Position numbers and translations under genes: made by a program. A stretch of DNA of 64,000 nucleotides from an uncultured Prevotella sp. (GTDB taxonomy: Bacteria > Bacteroidota > Bacteroidia > Bacteroidales > Bacteroidaceae): NCBI GenBank assembly GCA_902464615.1, contig CABQKA010000007.1, positions 27,561 through 91,560 of the forward strand, written 5' to 3'. The notes beneath the pieces were generated by a model. It searched no databases and was not told the origin of the DNA. It worked only from the letters and a program-made list of their open reading frames with translations. Position 1 is the stretch's first letter. Each line of letters begins with the position of its first letter. This document shows, piece after piece, positions 42,863 to 51,264 of the stretch.

Positions 42863-44971
42863 ATGAAACACTTACGCTCAGCCCTCTTCCTCCTTCTCCT
42901 GCTGTGCCAGGCCGCAGCCGGACGCGAAGTCATCCCTTTCAACAGCGACTGGAAGTTCCGCCGCGGCCCCTTCCCTGCCGACGCCATGAGCGCCGCCCGC
43001 GCCTGGGACGGCAAATGGCAGGACGTGACACTCCCGCACACTTGGAACGCGCAAGATATGCAGCAGGCGGCCAACGCCTATTACGCCGGCCCCTCCTACT
43101 ACCGCAAGACTTTCACCGCCCCGGCGGAATGGAAGGGACAACGTCTGTTCCTCCGCTTCGAAGGCGTAGGCTCGTGCTGCGAAGTTTACGTCAACGGCCA
43201 GCTTGCCGGCACGCACGAAGGCGCCTATTCGGCCTTCGCCGTCGAAATCAGCCAGCTCGTCAAACCCGGCCAGACGAACGAGGTCGTCGTCATGGCAGAC
43301 AACACGCCGCGACCGGACGTCATCCCCGTCAACAACCAGCTCTTCGGCGTCTATGGCGGCATCTATCGCCCGGTGTCTCTCATCGTGACCGCGCCGTGCC
43401 AGATTGCCGTGACGGACCACGCTTCGCCGGGCGTCTACATCTCGCAGCACAACGTCAGTGACCGTTCCGCCGAAGTCGACGTGAAGGTCAAGCTCGACAA
43501 CGGTAGCCTGCAGCTCGCCCAGCTCCGGCTCGAAACGTCCATAGCCGACCGCGAGGGCCGCGAGGTGGCGCGCCAGAAGACCGACTTCGAGCTTTCGCCG
43601 CAAGGCATCCAGTCCTACGTCCACCACTACAAGCTGCGCCGCCCGCACCTCTGGCAAGGACGGCCCGACCCGTACCTGTACCGCGTCACGTCCCGGCTCT
43701 ACCGCGGCGACGAACTCTTGGACGAGGTCGTGCAACCCCTCGGCCTGCGCCGCATCGAGGCCGTCGCGGGAAAGGGCATATTCCTCAACGGCCGGCGCTA
43801 CCCCATGCACGGCACCACCCGCCACCAAGACTGGCCGGGGCTGGGCAGCGCGCTCACTAACAAAGAGCACGACACGGATCTCAGTATCATCATGGAAATG
43901 GGCGCTACGACCGTCCGCCTGGCCCACTACCAGCAAGCCGACTACTTCTATTCCCGCTGCGACAGCCTGGGGCTTCTCGTCTGGGCGGAGATTCCCTTCG
44001 TCAACCGCGTGACGGGAAAGGAATGGGCCAACGCACACCAGCAACTGCGCGAACTGATACGCCAAAGCTACAACCATCCCTCCATCTACGTCTGGGGGCT
44101 TCACAACGAGGTCTACCAGCCCCATGCCTACACGGCCAGCCTCACGCAGTCACTCCACGACTTGGCCAAGACCGAGGACCCGGGACGCTACACCGCGGCC
44201 GTCAACGGCTACGGACACGCCACGCACCCCGTCAATATGAACGCGGACATCCAGGGCATGAACCGTTACTTCGGCTGGTACGAAAAGCGCATCGGCGACA
44301 TTGAGCCTTGGGTCGAGGGGCTGGAGCGGGACTACCCGCACATGCCCCTTATGCTCACGGAATACGGCGCGGAGGGCAACCTGGACCACCAGACGGAGGA
44401 GCTGGGCGATGCCCTCAACTGGACGAAGCCCTTCTATCCCGAAACGTATCAGACCAAGCTGCACGAGCGCCAGTGGAGCGTCATAGACCGCCATCCCTAC
44501 ATCCTGGCCTCCTATCTGTGGAACACGTTCGAGTTCGCCTGCCCTGCCTGGTCGCGCGGCGGCGTCCCGGCCCGCAACCAGAAAGGGCTGGTCTCCTTCG
44601 ACAGGAAAACGAAAAAGGACGCCTTCTACTGGTACAAGGCCAACTGGAGCAGCGAGCCCGTCGTCTACCTCACGCAACGCCGCTACACTGAGCGCGAACG
44701 ACGCGTGACGACCGTCACCGTCTACTCCAACGTCGGCATGCCGAAGCTGACGCTCAACGGCCGCCCCGTCGAAGGGCTGCGCCAGGGACTGACGGCCGTG
44801 CACTTCGTAGCCGACAGCGTGCGCCTTGACGACGGGGAGAACGTGCTGCGCGCCGTAGTGGAGACACCCGACGGGAAAACTTACGAGGACAAAGTGACGT
44901 GGCACTACGGCGGGGAACACCGCCGCGACGTGGATGCCACGGTCCGCGAAGAGGAACACGCGGGCTTCTGA
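42863..44971 (+). CDS. GH2 beta-galactosidase-like glycoside hydrolase
   Basis: The 702-residue protein has a signal peptide ('ALFLLLLLCQAAAG'), a GH2 jelly roll ('SDWKFRRGPFPADAM', 'LPHTWNAQDM'), an Ig-like domain, and a barrel. In the barrel the acid/base Glu is near 416 ('VWGLHNEVYQPH') and the nucleophile near 500 ('LMLTEYGAEGN'). A short C-terminal Ig-like domain follows ('TVYSNVGMPKLTLNGRPV'). This layout is common for beta-galactosidases and related GH2 enzymes in Bacteroides loci. It is translated immediately after the GH29 fucosidase, pointing to sequential removal of fucose and galactose from the same glycan. Confidence 0.92.
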   Translation: MKHLRSALFLLLLLCQAAAGREVIPFNSDWKFRRGPFPADAMSAARAWDGKWQDVTLPHTWNAQDMQQAANAYYAGPSYYRKTFTAPAEWKGQRLFLRFEGVGSCCEVYVNGQLAGTHEGAYSAFAVEISQLVKPGQTNEVVVMADNTPRPDVIPVNNQLFGVYGGIYRPVSLIVTAPCQIAVTDHASPGVYISQHNVSDRSAEVDVKVKLDNGSLQLAQLRLETSIADREGREVARQKTDFELSPQGIQSYVHHYKLRRPHLWQGRPDPYLYRVTSRLYRGDELLDEVVQPLGLRRIEAVAGKGIFLNGRRYPMHGTTRHQDWPGLGSALTNKEHDTDLSIIMEMGATTVRLAHYQQADYFYSRCDSLGLLVWAEIPFVNRVTGKEWANAHQQLRELIRQSYNHPSIYVWGLHNEVYQPHAYTASLTQSLHDLAKTEDPGRYTAAVNGYGHATHPVNMNADIQGMNRYFGWYEKRIGDIEPWVEGLERDYPHMPLMLTEYGAEGNLDHQTEELGDALNWTKPFYPETYQTKLHERQWSVIDRHPYILASYLWNTFEFACPAWSRGGVPARNQKGLVSFDRKTKKDAFYWYKANWSSEPVVYLTQRRYTERERRVTTVTVYSNVGMPKLTLNGRPVEGLRQGLTAVHFVADSVRLDDGENVLRAVVETPDGKTYEDKVTWHYGGEHRRDVDATVREEEHAGF

Positions 44972-45103
44972 CGAAAGCCCGAGGCCACCGGTGCCCGTCA
45001 CCCCGCCCCGGATTCCCACCCATCTGCGGAATGCCCCCACAGCCCGCCCGGCAACGGAATGCCCCCGATGCCGCAAACCATACACAACGCTAAAACAATG
45101 CCT

Positions 45104-45322
45104 ATGAAACGGAAAATTCTTTTGGGCCTGCTGGTCCTCTCGCTCTGCACAGGCGCCACGTCGTGCGTGGGATATGCCGACTTTTACGAGGACTACCCTT
45201 ACGGCTGCTGCGACGGCCGGCACCACCGCCACCACAAGAAGCCGCGCCGCCGGCACAAGAAGCACCGGCCGCCACGCCCCGCGCCCCCGCCGCCGGTCTA
45301 TCACCATCACGGGTGGGACTGA
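45104..45322 (+). CDS. Small His/Pro-rich lipoprotein
   Basis: This 72-residue product begins 'MKRKILLGLLVLSLC' and has a lipobox-like 'TGATSC', so a lipoprotein anchor is likely. The mature part has 'EDYPYGCCDGRHHRHHKK', then Arg/Lys/His- and Pro-rich stretches, and ends 'VYHHHGWD'. Such a tail could bind divalent metals, but no family was recognised. ATG 45098 (MPMKRK) is an alternative. It stands alone between the GH2 gene and array H, without a visible promoter. Base composition is not obviously foreign. Confidence 0.6.
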   Translation: MKRKILLGLLVLSLCTGATSCVGYADFYEDYPYGCCDGRHHRHHKKPRRRHKKHRPPRPAPPPPVYHHHGWD

Positions 45323-45395
45323 CCCGACAGGGAGAAGCCCCATCCCGGCAGCCCCAGACGGGCAGGACGCCGTGCGCCCACCTTTGTCCGGGCAA

Positions 45396-45458
45396 ACGGG
45401 CCTTAGCCCCGTAAACACTCGCCTTAGCCCCGCAAAAACGGGACTAAGGCGAGTTTGC
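45396..45458. repeat. 21-bp array H (3 units)
   Basis: Units start at 45396, 45417 and 45438. Units two and three form a stem from CTCGCCTTAG (45418-45427) and CTAAGGCGAG (45443-45452), followed by TTT. This fits a terminator for the small lipoprotein gene 74 bases upstream. Confidence 0.8.
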
Positions 45459-45603
45459 ATATCCATATCCGGCCGGAGCAGTCCGCCCAGGCCCTGCCGC
45501 GCAACGCCACGACCCGGCGCGCGGAGACGGCGCCGCAGCAGGCGTTCACCCTGGGAAAGAGCTACGGGACAGAATATGTTTTACACTTTTCATGATTTTT
45601 TTG

Positions 45604-45611
45604 TAACTTTG
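45604..45611 (+). promoter_or_regulatory. -7 box of the efflux operon
   Basis: TAACTTTG matches TAnnTTTG. An AT-rich stretch precedes it. The expected start is near 45617, directly at the following palindrome. Confidence 0.65.
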
Positions 45612-45617
45612 CATCGT

Positions 45618-45636
45618 GGAATCGGCAGCCGATTCC
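45618..45636. promoter_or_regulatory. Perfect palindrome at the efflux promoter, operator or attenuator candidate
   Basis: GGAATCGGCAGCCGATTCC is a perfect inverted repeat with 9-base arms and a single central base. It is followed by five T. It sits at the expected transcription start of the efflux operon, as a TetR- or MarR-type operator would. As RNA it would also make a short terminator-like hairpin. Confidence 0.6.
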
Positions 45637-45829
45637 TTTTTAGGATAACTTGCCTTGGGCCGGACGTTGTCGGCAGCAGGGCACATTTTCGCCAATAAAA
45701 CGGCAAGCCTCCCCGCTCTGACGGCGGGAAACGGCCCCCGTACCGGGTCAAGAAAGGACAGGCCCCACTATCCCGTCGCCGCAGTCCGGCGGCGCGTTAC
45801 GCAAGATTCCACCAAGCCAAATTTTGCCT

Positions 45830-47158
45830 ATGACATACTGGAAAAACCTTTGCCTGCGGTGCCTCGCCGGCCTGTCGGCCGCCGCAGCACCGCTCTCCGC
45901 CACAGCAGAGCCGGCGGCGGACTCGCTCCGCCTGACGCTGGAGGAAGTGCTGGAACTGGGCGTGGCCAACAACGTGCAGTTGCAGGCGGACCGCAAGCAG
46001 GAACTCGTGACAGCCGAACAAAGGCGCACGGCACGCATGGAAAGGCTGCCCGACGTGGACATCAGCGTCAGAGCCGGCGCCATAGGGCAGCCGGTCGTAT
46101 TCAGCAGCGGTCTGGCCCACCCCACACGCCCCGATTCGCCCGACTGGTCGCAACACTACGGCATCGACGTGTCGCAGCCCCTCTACCAGGGCGGACGGGT
46201 ACGCGGGGCCGTGCGCGGGGCCGACCTGGCGCACAAGGCGAGCCAGCTGCGCACGCTCGGGCACACGGCCGACGTGAAGCTGGAACTCGTCGGGCACTAC
46301 GTGGAACTGTTCCGCCTGCACAAGCAAATCGACGTGCTGGAGCGCAACATAGAGGAGTCGCAACGGCGGCTGGCAGACATACGCCGCCTGCGGCGCGAAG
46401 GCATCATCACCGATAATGACGTGCTGCGCAGCGAACTCCAACTGACGGACGACCGGCTCGCACTCGACGAGGCGCGCAACAGTCTGTCGCTGGCCGCCCA
46501 GCGGCTGGACATTCTCCTCGGCATCGACGAAAGCACCATGCTCCTGCCCGACACCGCACTGCTGGGACGCACCCTGCCGCTACTGGCCTACGAGGACTAC
46601 GTCACGCAGGCTTACGCGGCGGAACCGTCGCTGCGCCTGGCCCGTAAGCAGACCGAGATGGCGCGTAACGACGTGGAGCTGGCCAAGGCCGACAGCCGCC
46701 CCCGCCTCTCGTTCACGGCGGGCAACACGCTGGCCCGGCCCGTGCAGCGCACCATGGCGGACCTGTACAACAATGCGTGGAACGTCGGACTTAGCCTCTC
46801 CTATCCGCTCTCGGCACTCTACAAGAACCGGCCGCGCGTGCGTGCGGCCCGCGCCACGGTCTCGGTCCGCCAGAAAGAGGAGCAGCAGCGCGAACAGAAC
46901 TTGCGTCTGGAAATACGCACGGCCTACCTGCGCCACCAGGAAGCACGGCAGCGCGCCGAAGCGCTCCGCCTCTCCGTGGCACAGGCGGAAGAGAATTTCC
47001 GCATCGTGCAGAACCGCTACTTCGCGCAACTCGCCATCCTGACCGACCTGCTCGACGCCAACACCGTAAGACTCGACGCCGAACTCCAGCTCACCTCGGC
47101 CCGCGCCGACGCCATCTACACTTACTACCAACTGCAACGCGCCTGCGGCAACCTCTGA
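45830..47158 (+). CDS. TolC-type outer-membrane efflux protein
   Basis: The 442-residue protein has a signal peptide ('CLRCLAGLSAAAAPLSATA') and two OEP repeats with long alpha-helical, coiled-coil stretches. Typical segments are 'LRLTLEEVLELGVANNVQLQ', 'HYGIDVSQPLYQGGRVRGAV' and 'VGLSLSYPLSALYKNRPRV'. It would form the trimeric outer-membrane channel of a tripartite pump. An adaptor gene follows after 32 bases and an MFS pump gene after that. The frame also allows a TTG start at 45824, but ATG 45830 is preferred. Expression probably starts about 210 bases upstream, at a palindrome-bearing promoter. Confidence 0.92.
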   Translation: MTYWKNLCLRCLAGLSAAAAPLSATAEPAADSLRLTLEEVLELGVANNVQLQADRKQELVTAEQRRTARMERLPDVDISVRAGAIGQPVVFSSGLAHPTRPDSPDWSQHYGIDVSQPLYQGGRVRGAVRGADLAHKASQLRTLGHTADVKLELVGHYVELFRLHKQIDVLERNIEESQRRLADIRRLRREGIITDNDVLRSELQLTDDRLALDEARNSLSLAAQRLDILLGIDESTMLLPDTALLGRTLPLLAYEDYVTQAYAAEPSLRLARKQTEMARNDVELAKADSRPRLSFTAGNTLARPVQRTMADLYNNAWNVGLSLSYPLSALYKNRPRVRAARATVSVRQKEEQQREQNLRLEIRTAYLRHQEARQRAEALRLSVAQAEENFRIVQNRYFAQLAILTDLLDANTVRLDAELQLTSARADAIYTYYQLQRACGNL

Positions 47159-47190
47159 ACCGCCGCCGGCCCATCCCTTAACAGCACATC

Positions 47191-48258
47191 ATGATTTCCC
47201 TACAACAGAAGAAAAGACACCTGAAGCGTATCCGCATCCGCAACATCACGCTCAATACGGTCTGCATCGCGCTGGCCGTATGGGGCATCACGTGGGCCTG
47301 CAAGTATTTTTGGCGCAACGTCAACTTCGAGGTGACGAACGACGCCTACGTGGACCAATACGTATCGCCGGTCAACGTCCGCGTGGCCGGCTACGTGAAA
47401 GAAGTGCGCTTCAAGGAGCACCAGTTCGTGCGGCGCGGCGACACCCTCCTTGTGCTGGACGACCGCGAGTACCGCATCCGCGTGAAAGAGGCCGAGGCGG
47501 CCCTGCTCGACGCCCGCGGGTCGGCAGACGTGCTGGCCTCGGGCGTGGAAACGTCGCGGACGAACATCGCCGTACAGGATGCCAACATCGAGGAAGCGCG
47601 CATCATGATGGAACAGGCCGAGCACGACTTCCGGCGCTACGAACGCCTGCTGGCGGAAGCCTCCGTGGCCGAACAGCAATACGAACAGATGAAGGCAAAC
47701 TACGAAGCGGCCCGCGCGCGCTACGAGGCCTTGCGCAACAGCCGGACCACGGCCCGCTCGCAATATGAGGAGTCGGCCAAACGACACGACAACGTGCAAG
47801 CGGCCATCATGAGCCGCGAGGCGGCGCTCGACCTGGCGCGGCTCAACCTGTCGTACACCGTAGTGACCGCACCCTACGACGGCTACACCGGCCGGCGCAC
47901 GCTGGAGGAAGGGCAATACGTCGCCGCCGGACAGACCATCTCCTACCTTGTACGGGGCCAGGACAAATGGGTCACGGCCAACTTCCGCGAGACACAAATC
48001 GACAACATACACATCGGGCAGGAGGTCGACATCACCGTAGACGCCTTGCCCGGCCGACGCTTCAAAGGCATCGTCACAGCCATCTCGGAGGCGACGGGCT
48101 CGAAGTACGCCCTCGTCCCTACGGACAATGCCGCAGGCAACTTCGTCAAGGTGCAGCAGCGCATTCCCGTGCGCATCGAACTGCAGGACGTGTCGCCGGA
48201 AGACATGGGCCGCCTGCGGGCCGGAATGATGGCAGAAGCCGCAGCTAAAAGGAACTGA
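47191..48258 (+). CDS. HlyD/EmrA-type membrane fusion protein
   Basis: The 355-residue adaptor has one N-terminal membrane helix ('NTVCIALAVWGITWACKYFW'). It also has the split lipoyl domain ('VSPVNVRVAGYVKEVRFKEH' and 'LSYTVVTAPYDGYTGRRTLE'), a coiled-coil hairpin between them, and a beta-barrel domain ('KWVTANFRETQIDNIHIGQE'). It connects the MFS pump to the TolC-like channel. Its last 20 codons and the following start region have a degraded second copy at 48421-48490. It is the middle gene of the efflux operon. Confidence 0.92.
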   Translation: MISLQQKKRHLKRIRIRNITLNTVCIALAVWGITWACKYFWRNVNFEVTNDAYVDQYVSPVNVRVAGYVKEVRFKEHQFVRRGDTLLVLDDREYRIRVKEAEAALLDARGSADVLASGVETSRTNIAVQDANIEEARIMMEQAEHDFRRYERLLAEASVAEQQYEQMKANYEAARARYEALRNSRTTARSQYEESAKRHDNVQAAIMSREAALDLARLNLSYTVVTAPYDGYTGRRTLEEGQYVAAGQTISYLVRGQDKWVTANFRETQIDNIHIGQEVDITVDALPGRRFKGIVTAISEATGSKYALVPTDNAAGNFVKVQQRIPVRIELQDVSPEDMGRLRAGMMAEAAAKRN

Positions 48259-48259
48259 C

Positions 48260-48457
48260 ATGGCACAACAGAACCTGCTCCGCCGCCCAGGAGTCCCGCA
48301 ACAGGTGGGCCTGACCATACTCTACAACCTCTTCATCCCCTTCGCCACGCACTACGGCACGTACACGAAGACCGGGAGAAAAGTGCCAGAAACACAGGAC
48401 GCATTGAACGGGGACGTATTGCCGGAGGACATGGGCCGCCTGCAGCCGGCACGATAA
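48260..48457 (+). pseudogene. Truncated duplicate of the MFS pump N-terminus fused to the adaptor C-terminus
   Basis: This 65-codon frame starts 'MAQQNLLRRPGVPQQVGLTI' and closely matches the start of the MFS pump at 48485 ('MVQLNLPLRPWVPQWVGLAI'), through about residue 53. It then switches to 'LPEDMGRLQPAR', which matches the adaptor's C-terminus 'SPEDMGRLRAGM'. Thus a segment of about 225 bases spanning the adaptor end and the pump start was duplicated in tandem, and the first copy decayed without a frameshift. It retains 'GLTILYNLFIPFA', so a short membrane peptide could still be made. More likely it is a remnant. It lies inside the operon, between adaptor and pump. Confidence 0.75.
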
Positions 48458-48484
48458 TAGAAGGCGCAGCAAAAAGAAACTGAC

Positions 48485-50080
48485 ATGGTACAACTGAACT
48501 TACCCCTCCGCCCGTGGGTCCCGCAATGGGTGGGCCTGGCCATACTCTTCTACCTCTTCATCCCATTCGCCATGCTCAACGGCACGTACACGGGGACCAT
48601 GCAAGAGGTATCGGGGACGCTGGGCGTATTGAGCGAGGACATTTCCATGGGCTACTACGCCACGGCCGTAGGAATGGCGGTCGCCTACCCCATCGTCAAG
48701 AAAATACATACGAACCTCGCGCCCAAGACCATGTTGCTCTCGGACCTGAGCCTGCAAGTGTTGCTCTGCCTGGCCTGCGCCCACACACAGAGCATAGACC
48801 TCATCATCTGCTTCAGTTTCCTCATCGGCTTTCTCAAGGCATTCGTCATGCTGTGGCTTATCATCCACGTCCACCCCTTCCTCACGCCGCGCAACGTCCG
48901 CAGCGAATTCTACGCCTATTTCTTCCCCATCGTCTTCGGCGGCGGGCAGCTTTCCATGGCCCTGACGGCGCAGCTCGCCTACTACTATGACTGGAAATAC
49001 AGTTACTACTTCATGGCCCTGCTGCTACTGGTGGGCATCCTGTTGGTATTGGTGTTTTTCCGGTATGCCAAGACGCAGTTCCACATCCCGGTGCGGGAAC
49101 TTCACCTGAGGAGCATGTTTCTCGTCTCGGTAGCCGTGCTGATGCTCCTTTACATCCTGTCCTACGGAAGAACGCTCGACTGGTTCGCCTCCCCGACCGT
49201 GAGGGCCTACGCCATAGCGGCGCCGCTGCTGCTCCTGCTTTTCTTCTGGCACCAAAAGGACATGGAGCAGCCATACGTAAGCCTGCGCCCGCTGGGCAGC
49301 GTGAAGCGGTTGCTGGGCTATTTCTACATGATGATTGTCATGTTCTTCAGCGCGTCAAGCTCTTTGGTGACCAACTATCTGACCAGCATCGTGCGCGTAG
49401 ACAGCGTCCGCGCCAACCAGCTTTGCCTTTGGCTGCTGCCGGGCTTTGCCGTCGGCGCGTTCATCTGCTTCTGGTGGTTCCGTTGGCAACGCTGGCGCTT
49501 CCGTTACCTGGTGGGCGGAGGAATGGCCTGCTTCGCCCTCTACTTCGGGCTACTTTATTTCCAGATTTCCCCTACGAGCACTTACGAGATGCTCTTTCTC
49601 CCGACGTTCTTCCGCGGATTGGGCATGATGACGCTGGTCATCGCCTTCAGCCTCTACGTTGTGGAAAAGCTCGAAGCCCGCTACATGCAGATGAATGCCT
49701 TCTACCTGATTCTGTTCCGCTCGGCCCTGTCGCCGCTCATCGGCATGGCCTTTTTCTCCAACCTGCTTTACCGCCTGCGGATGCAGAGCCTTCCGGTCCT
49801 GGCCGAGACCGTGACCCAAGCCGACCCTTTGGCGGCCTCCACCTACGGCCAGTCGCTGCAGCAGTCCCTGGCTGCGGGCCACGGTTATGCCGAGGCCATG
49901 CAGATGGCCACGACGGCCGTCGACATGACCCTGCAACAGCAAAGCCTGCTCCTTTCCATCAAGACGGAACTTGGCTATATGCTCATCTCGGCCCTGGTGC
50001 TGTCAATCGTCTCCTGCTTTATTCCCTTCCATAAAACCGTGCGCGTGAAAGTGGTCCGCACGGGCTCCGACATGGTGTGA
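48485..50080 (+). CDS. MFS drug efflux pump (EmrB/DHA2-like)
   Basis: The 531-residue inner-membrane protein has about 14 predicted helices, consistent with DHA2-type exporters. Segments such as 'SMGYYATAVGMAVAYPIVKK', 'FFPIVFGGGQLSMALTAQLA' and 'TELGYMLISALVLSIVSCFI' mark the first, middle and last parts. With the TolC-like and HlyD/EmrA-like genes upstream it forms a complete tripartite exporter, probably for drugs, bile acids or fatty acids. Substrate is not readable. Its first 53 codons are partly duplicated directly upstream. A 20-base perfect inverted repeat follows the gene. Confidence 0.88.
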   Translation: MVQLNLPLRPWVPQWVGLAILFYLFIPFAMLNGTYTGTMQEVSGTLGVLSEDISMGYYATAVGMAVAYPIVKKIHTNLAPKTMLLSDLSLQVLLCLACAHTQSIDLIICFSFLIGFLKAFVMLWLIIHVHPFLTPRNVRSEFYAYFFPIVFGGGQLSMALTAQLAYYYDWKYSYYFMALLLLVGILLVLVFFRYAKTQFHIPVRELHLRSMFLVSVAVLMLLYILSYGRTLDWFASPTVRAYAIAAPLLLLLFFWHQKDMEQPYVSLRPLGSVKRLLGYFYMMIVMFFSASSSLVTNYLTSIVRVDSVRANQLCLWLLPGFAVGAFICFWWFRWQRWRFRYLVGGGMACFALYFGLLYFQISPTSTYEMLFLPTFFRGLGMMTLVIAFSLYVVEKLEARYMQMNAFYLILFRSALSPLIGMAFFSNLLYRLRMQSLPVLAETVTQADPLAASTYGQSLQQSLAAGHGYAEAMQMATTAVDMTLQQQSLLLSIKTELGYMLISALVLSIVSCFIPFHKTVRVKVVRTGSDMV

Positions 50081-50119
50081 CGCCTGTGCCCGCCGTCCCG
50101 CCGCACGGGCGCGCAAGCC

Positions 50120-50163
50120 ACCGGCCCCTCGCGGAGCATCTGCATGCTCCGCGAGGGGCCGGT
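50120..50163. terminator. Perfect 20-bp inverted repeat between convergent genes
   Basis: The arms 50120-50139 and 50144-50163 are fully complementary and are separated by four bases. The structure is between the MFS pump (+) and thiL (-) and probably stops transcription from both sides, although no U-tract follows. Confidence 0.7.
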
Positions 50164-50196
50164 AGGTACAGGCAGCACGCGCCTTTGCATCCCCGC

Positions 50197-51240
50197 TCAG
50201 TCCTTGAGCGGATTCCAGCCTTGCGCCTTCAGTTCGAACTCTTGCCCGTCGCGGGCAATGAGCGCGCAGCCGAGCTCGGGTTTCGTGATGTGGCCGATGA
50301 CCTTCACGTCGTCGAGCGCAAGGACGCGCTCGTGGTCCGTGAGCGGCACGGTAAAGAGCAGTTCGTAGTCCTCGCCGCCATTGAGCGCGCAGGTCGTCAC
50401 GTTGAGGTTGAACTCCTCCGCCGTGACGGCCGTCTGATAATCGAGCGGGATGCGTTCCTCGTAAATGCGGCAACCCACGCCGGAGTCATGGCACAGATGG
50501 AGCATTTCGGACGAAAGGCCGTCGCTGATGTCTATCATCGCCGTGGGGCGAATCTGCTCTTTGCGCAGGGCGGCCACGATGTCGCGGCGGGCTTCGGGCT
50601 TGAGGAAGCGTTCCAGCAGATACTCGCGCCCGGCAAAGTCGGGCTGGGCCGCCTCGGCGTCGTTGCGGGGCCTCGACTCGAACACGGCTTTCTCGCGCTC
50701 CATCAGCTGAAGCCCCATGTAGGCGGCTCCGAGGTTACCGCTGACGCAGACCAGGTCGTTTTCGCGGGCGCCGCTGCGGTAGGCCACGTCGGCGGCGTCG
50801 GCCTCGCCGATGCAGGTCATAGCAATGGCCAGCCCGGTCAACGAGGACGTGGTGTCGCCGCCTACGAGGTCCACGCCATGCCGCTCGCACGCCAGGCGGA
50901 TGCCGGCATACAGTTCTTCCATGTCCTCCACGGAAAAGCGGCGGCCCAGGGCCACGTCCACCAGGAGCTGGCGCGGCGTCCCGTTCATGGCGTAAACGTC
51001 GGAAAAATTGACCATGGCGGCCTTGTAGCCCAGATGCTTGAGGGGCGTATATACCAGGTCGAAGTGGATGCCCTCCATGAGCATGTCGCTCGTGACGAGG
51101 ACCTGCTTGTCGGGATAAGACAGCACGGCGCAATCGTCGCCCACGCCCTTGCGCGTCGCGGCGTGGGGTGCGGGAAGGCCTTGCGTGAGACGGTCAATGA
51201 GGCCGAACTCGCCTAAAGTGGATATTTCTGTCCGCTGCAT
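50197..51240 (-). CDS. thiL: Thiamine-monophosphate kinase
   Basis: The 347-residue cytoplasmic kinase has the ThiL N-terminus 'LGEFGLIDRLTQG' and the metal-binding 'RKGVGDDCAVL'. The segments 'VTSDMLMEGIHFDLVYTP', 'DLVGGDTTSSL', 'MIDISDGLSSEMLHLC' and 'NGGEDYELLFTVP' follow. It phosphorylates thiamine monophosphate to the diphosphate cofactor, used for example by DXS. The length is typical. A small outer-membrane protein gene ends 25 bases upstream on the same strand, so the two may share a transcript. Confidence 0.95.
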   Translation of the reverse strand: MQRTEISTLGEFGLIDRLTQGLPAPHAATRKGVGDDCAVLSYPDKQVLVTSDMLMEGIHFDLVYTPLKHLGYKAAMVNFSDVYAMNGTPRQLLVDVALGRRFSVEDMEELYAGIRLACERHGVDLVGGDTTSSLTGLAIAMTCIGEADAADVAYRSGARENDLVCVSGNLGAAYMGLQLMEREKAVFESRPRNDAEAAQPDFAGREYLLERFLKPEARRDIVAALRKEQIRPTAMIDISDGLSSEMLHLCHDSGVGCRIYEERIPLDYQTAVTAEEFNLNVTTCALNGGEDYELLFTVPLTDHERVLALDDVKVIGHITKPELGCALIARDGQEFELKAQGWNPLKD

Positions 51241-51264
51241 ATTTCTCCGGATGTTGTCCCCTTA

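Larger units (their letters stand above)
45323..45829. other. Intergenic region before the efflux operon
   Basis: This 507-base region contains array H (45396-45458), a Bacteroidota promoter (45604-45611), the perfect palindrome at 45618-45636, and a transcribed leader of about 210 bases up to the TolC-like ATG. No gene or known riboswitch was recognised. Confidence 0.6.

Noticed and set aside
45641..45829. Riboswitch in the leader of the efflux operon
   Set aside because: The leader is long enough, but I recognise no conserved riboswitch core in it.
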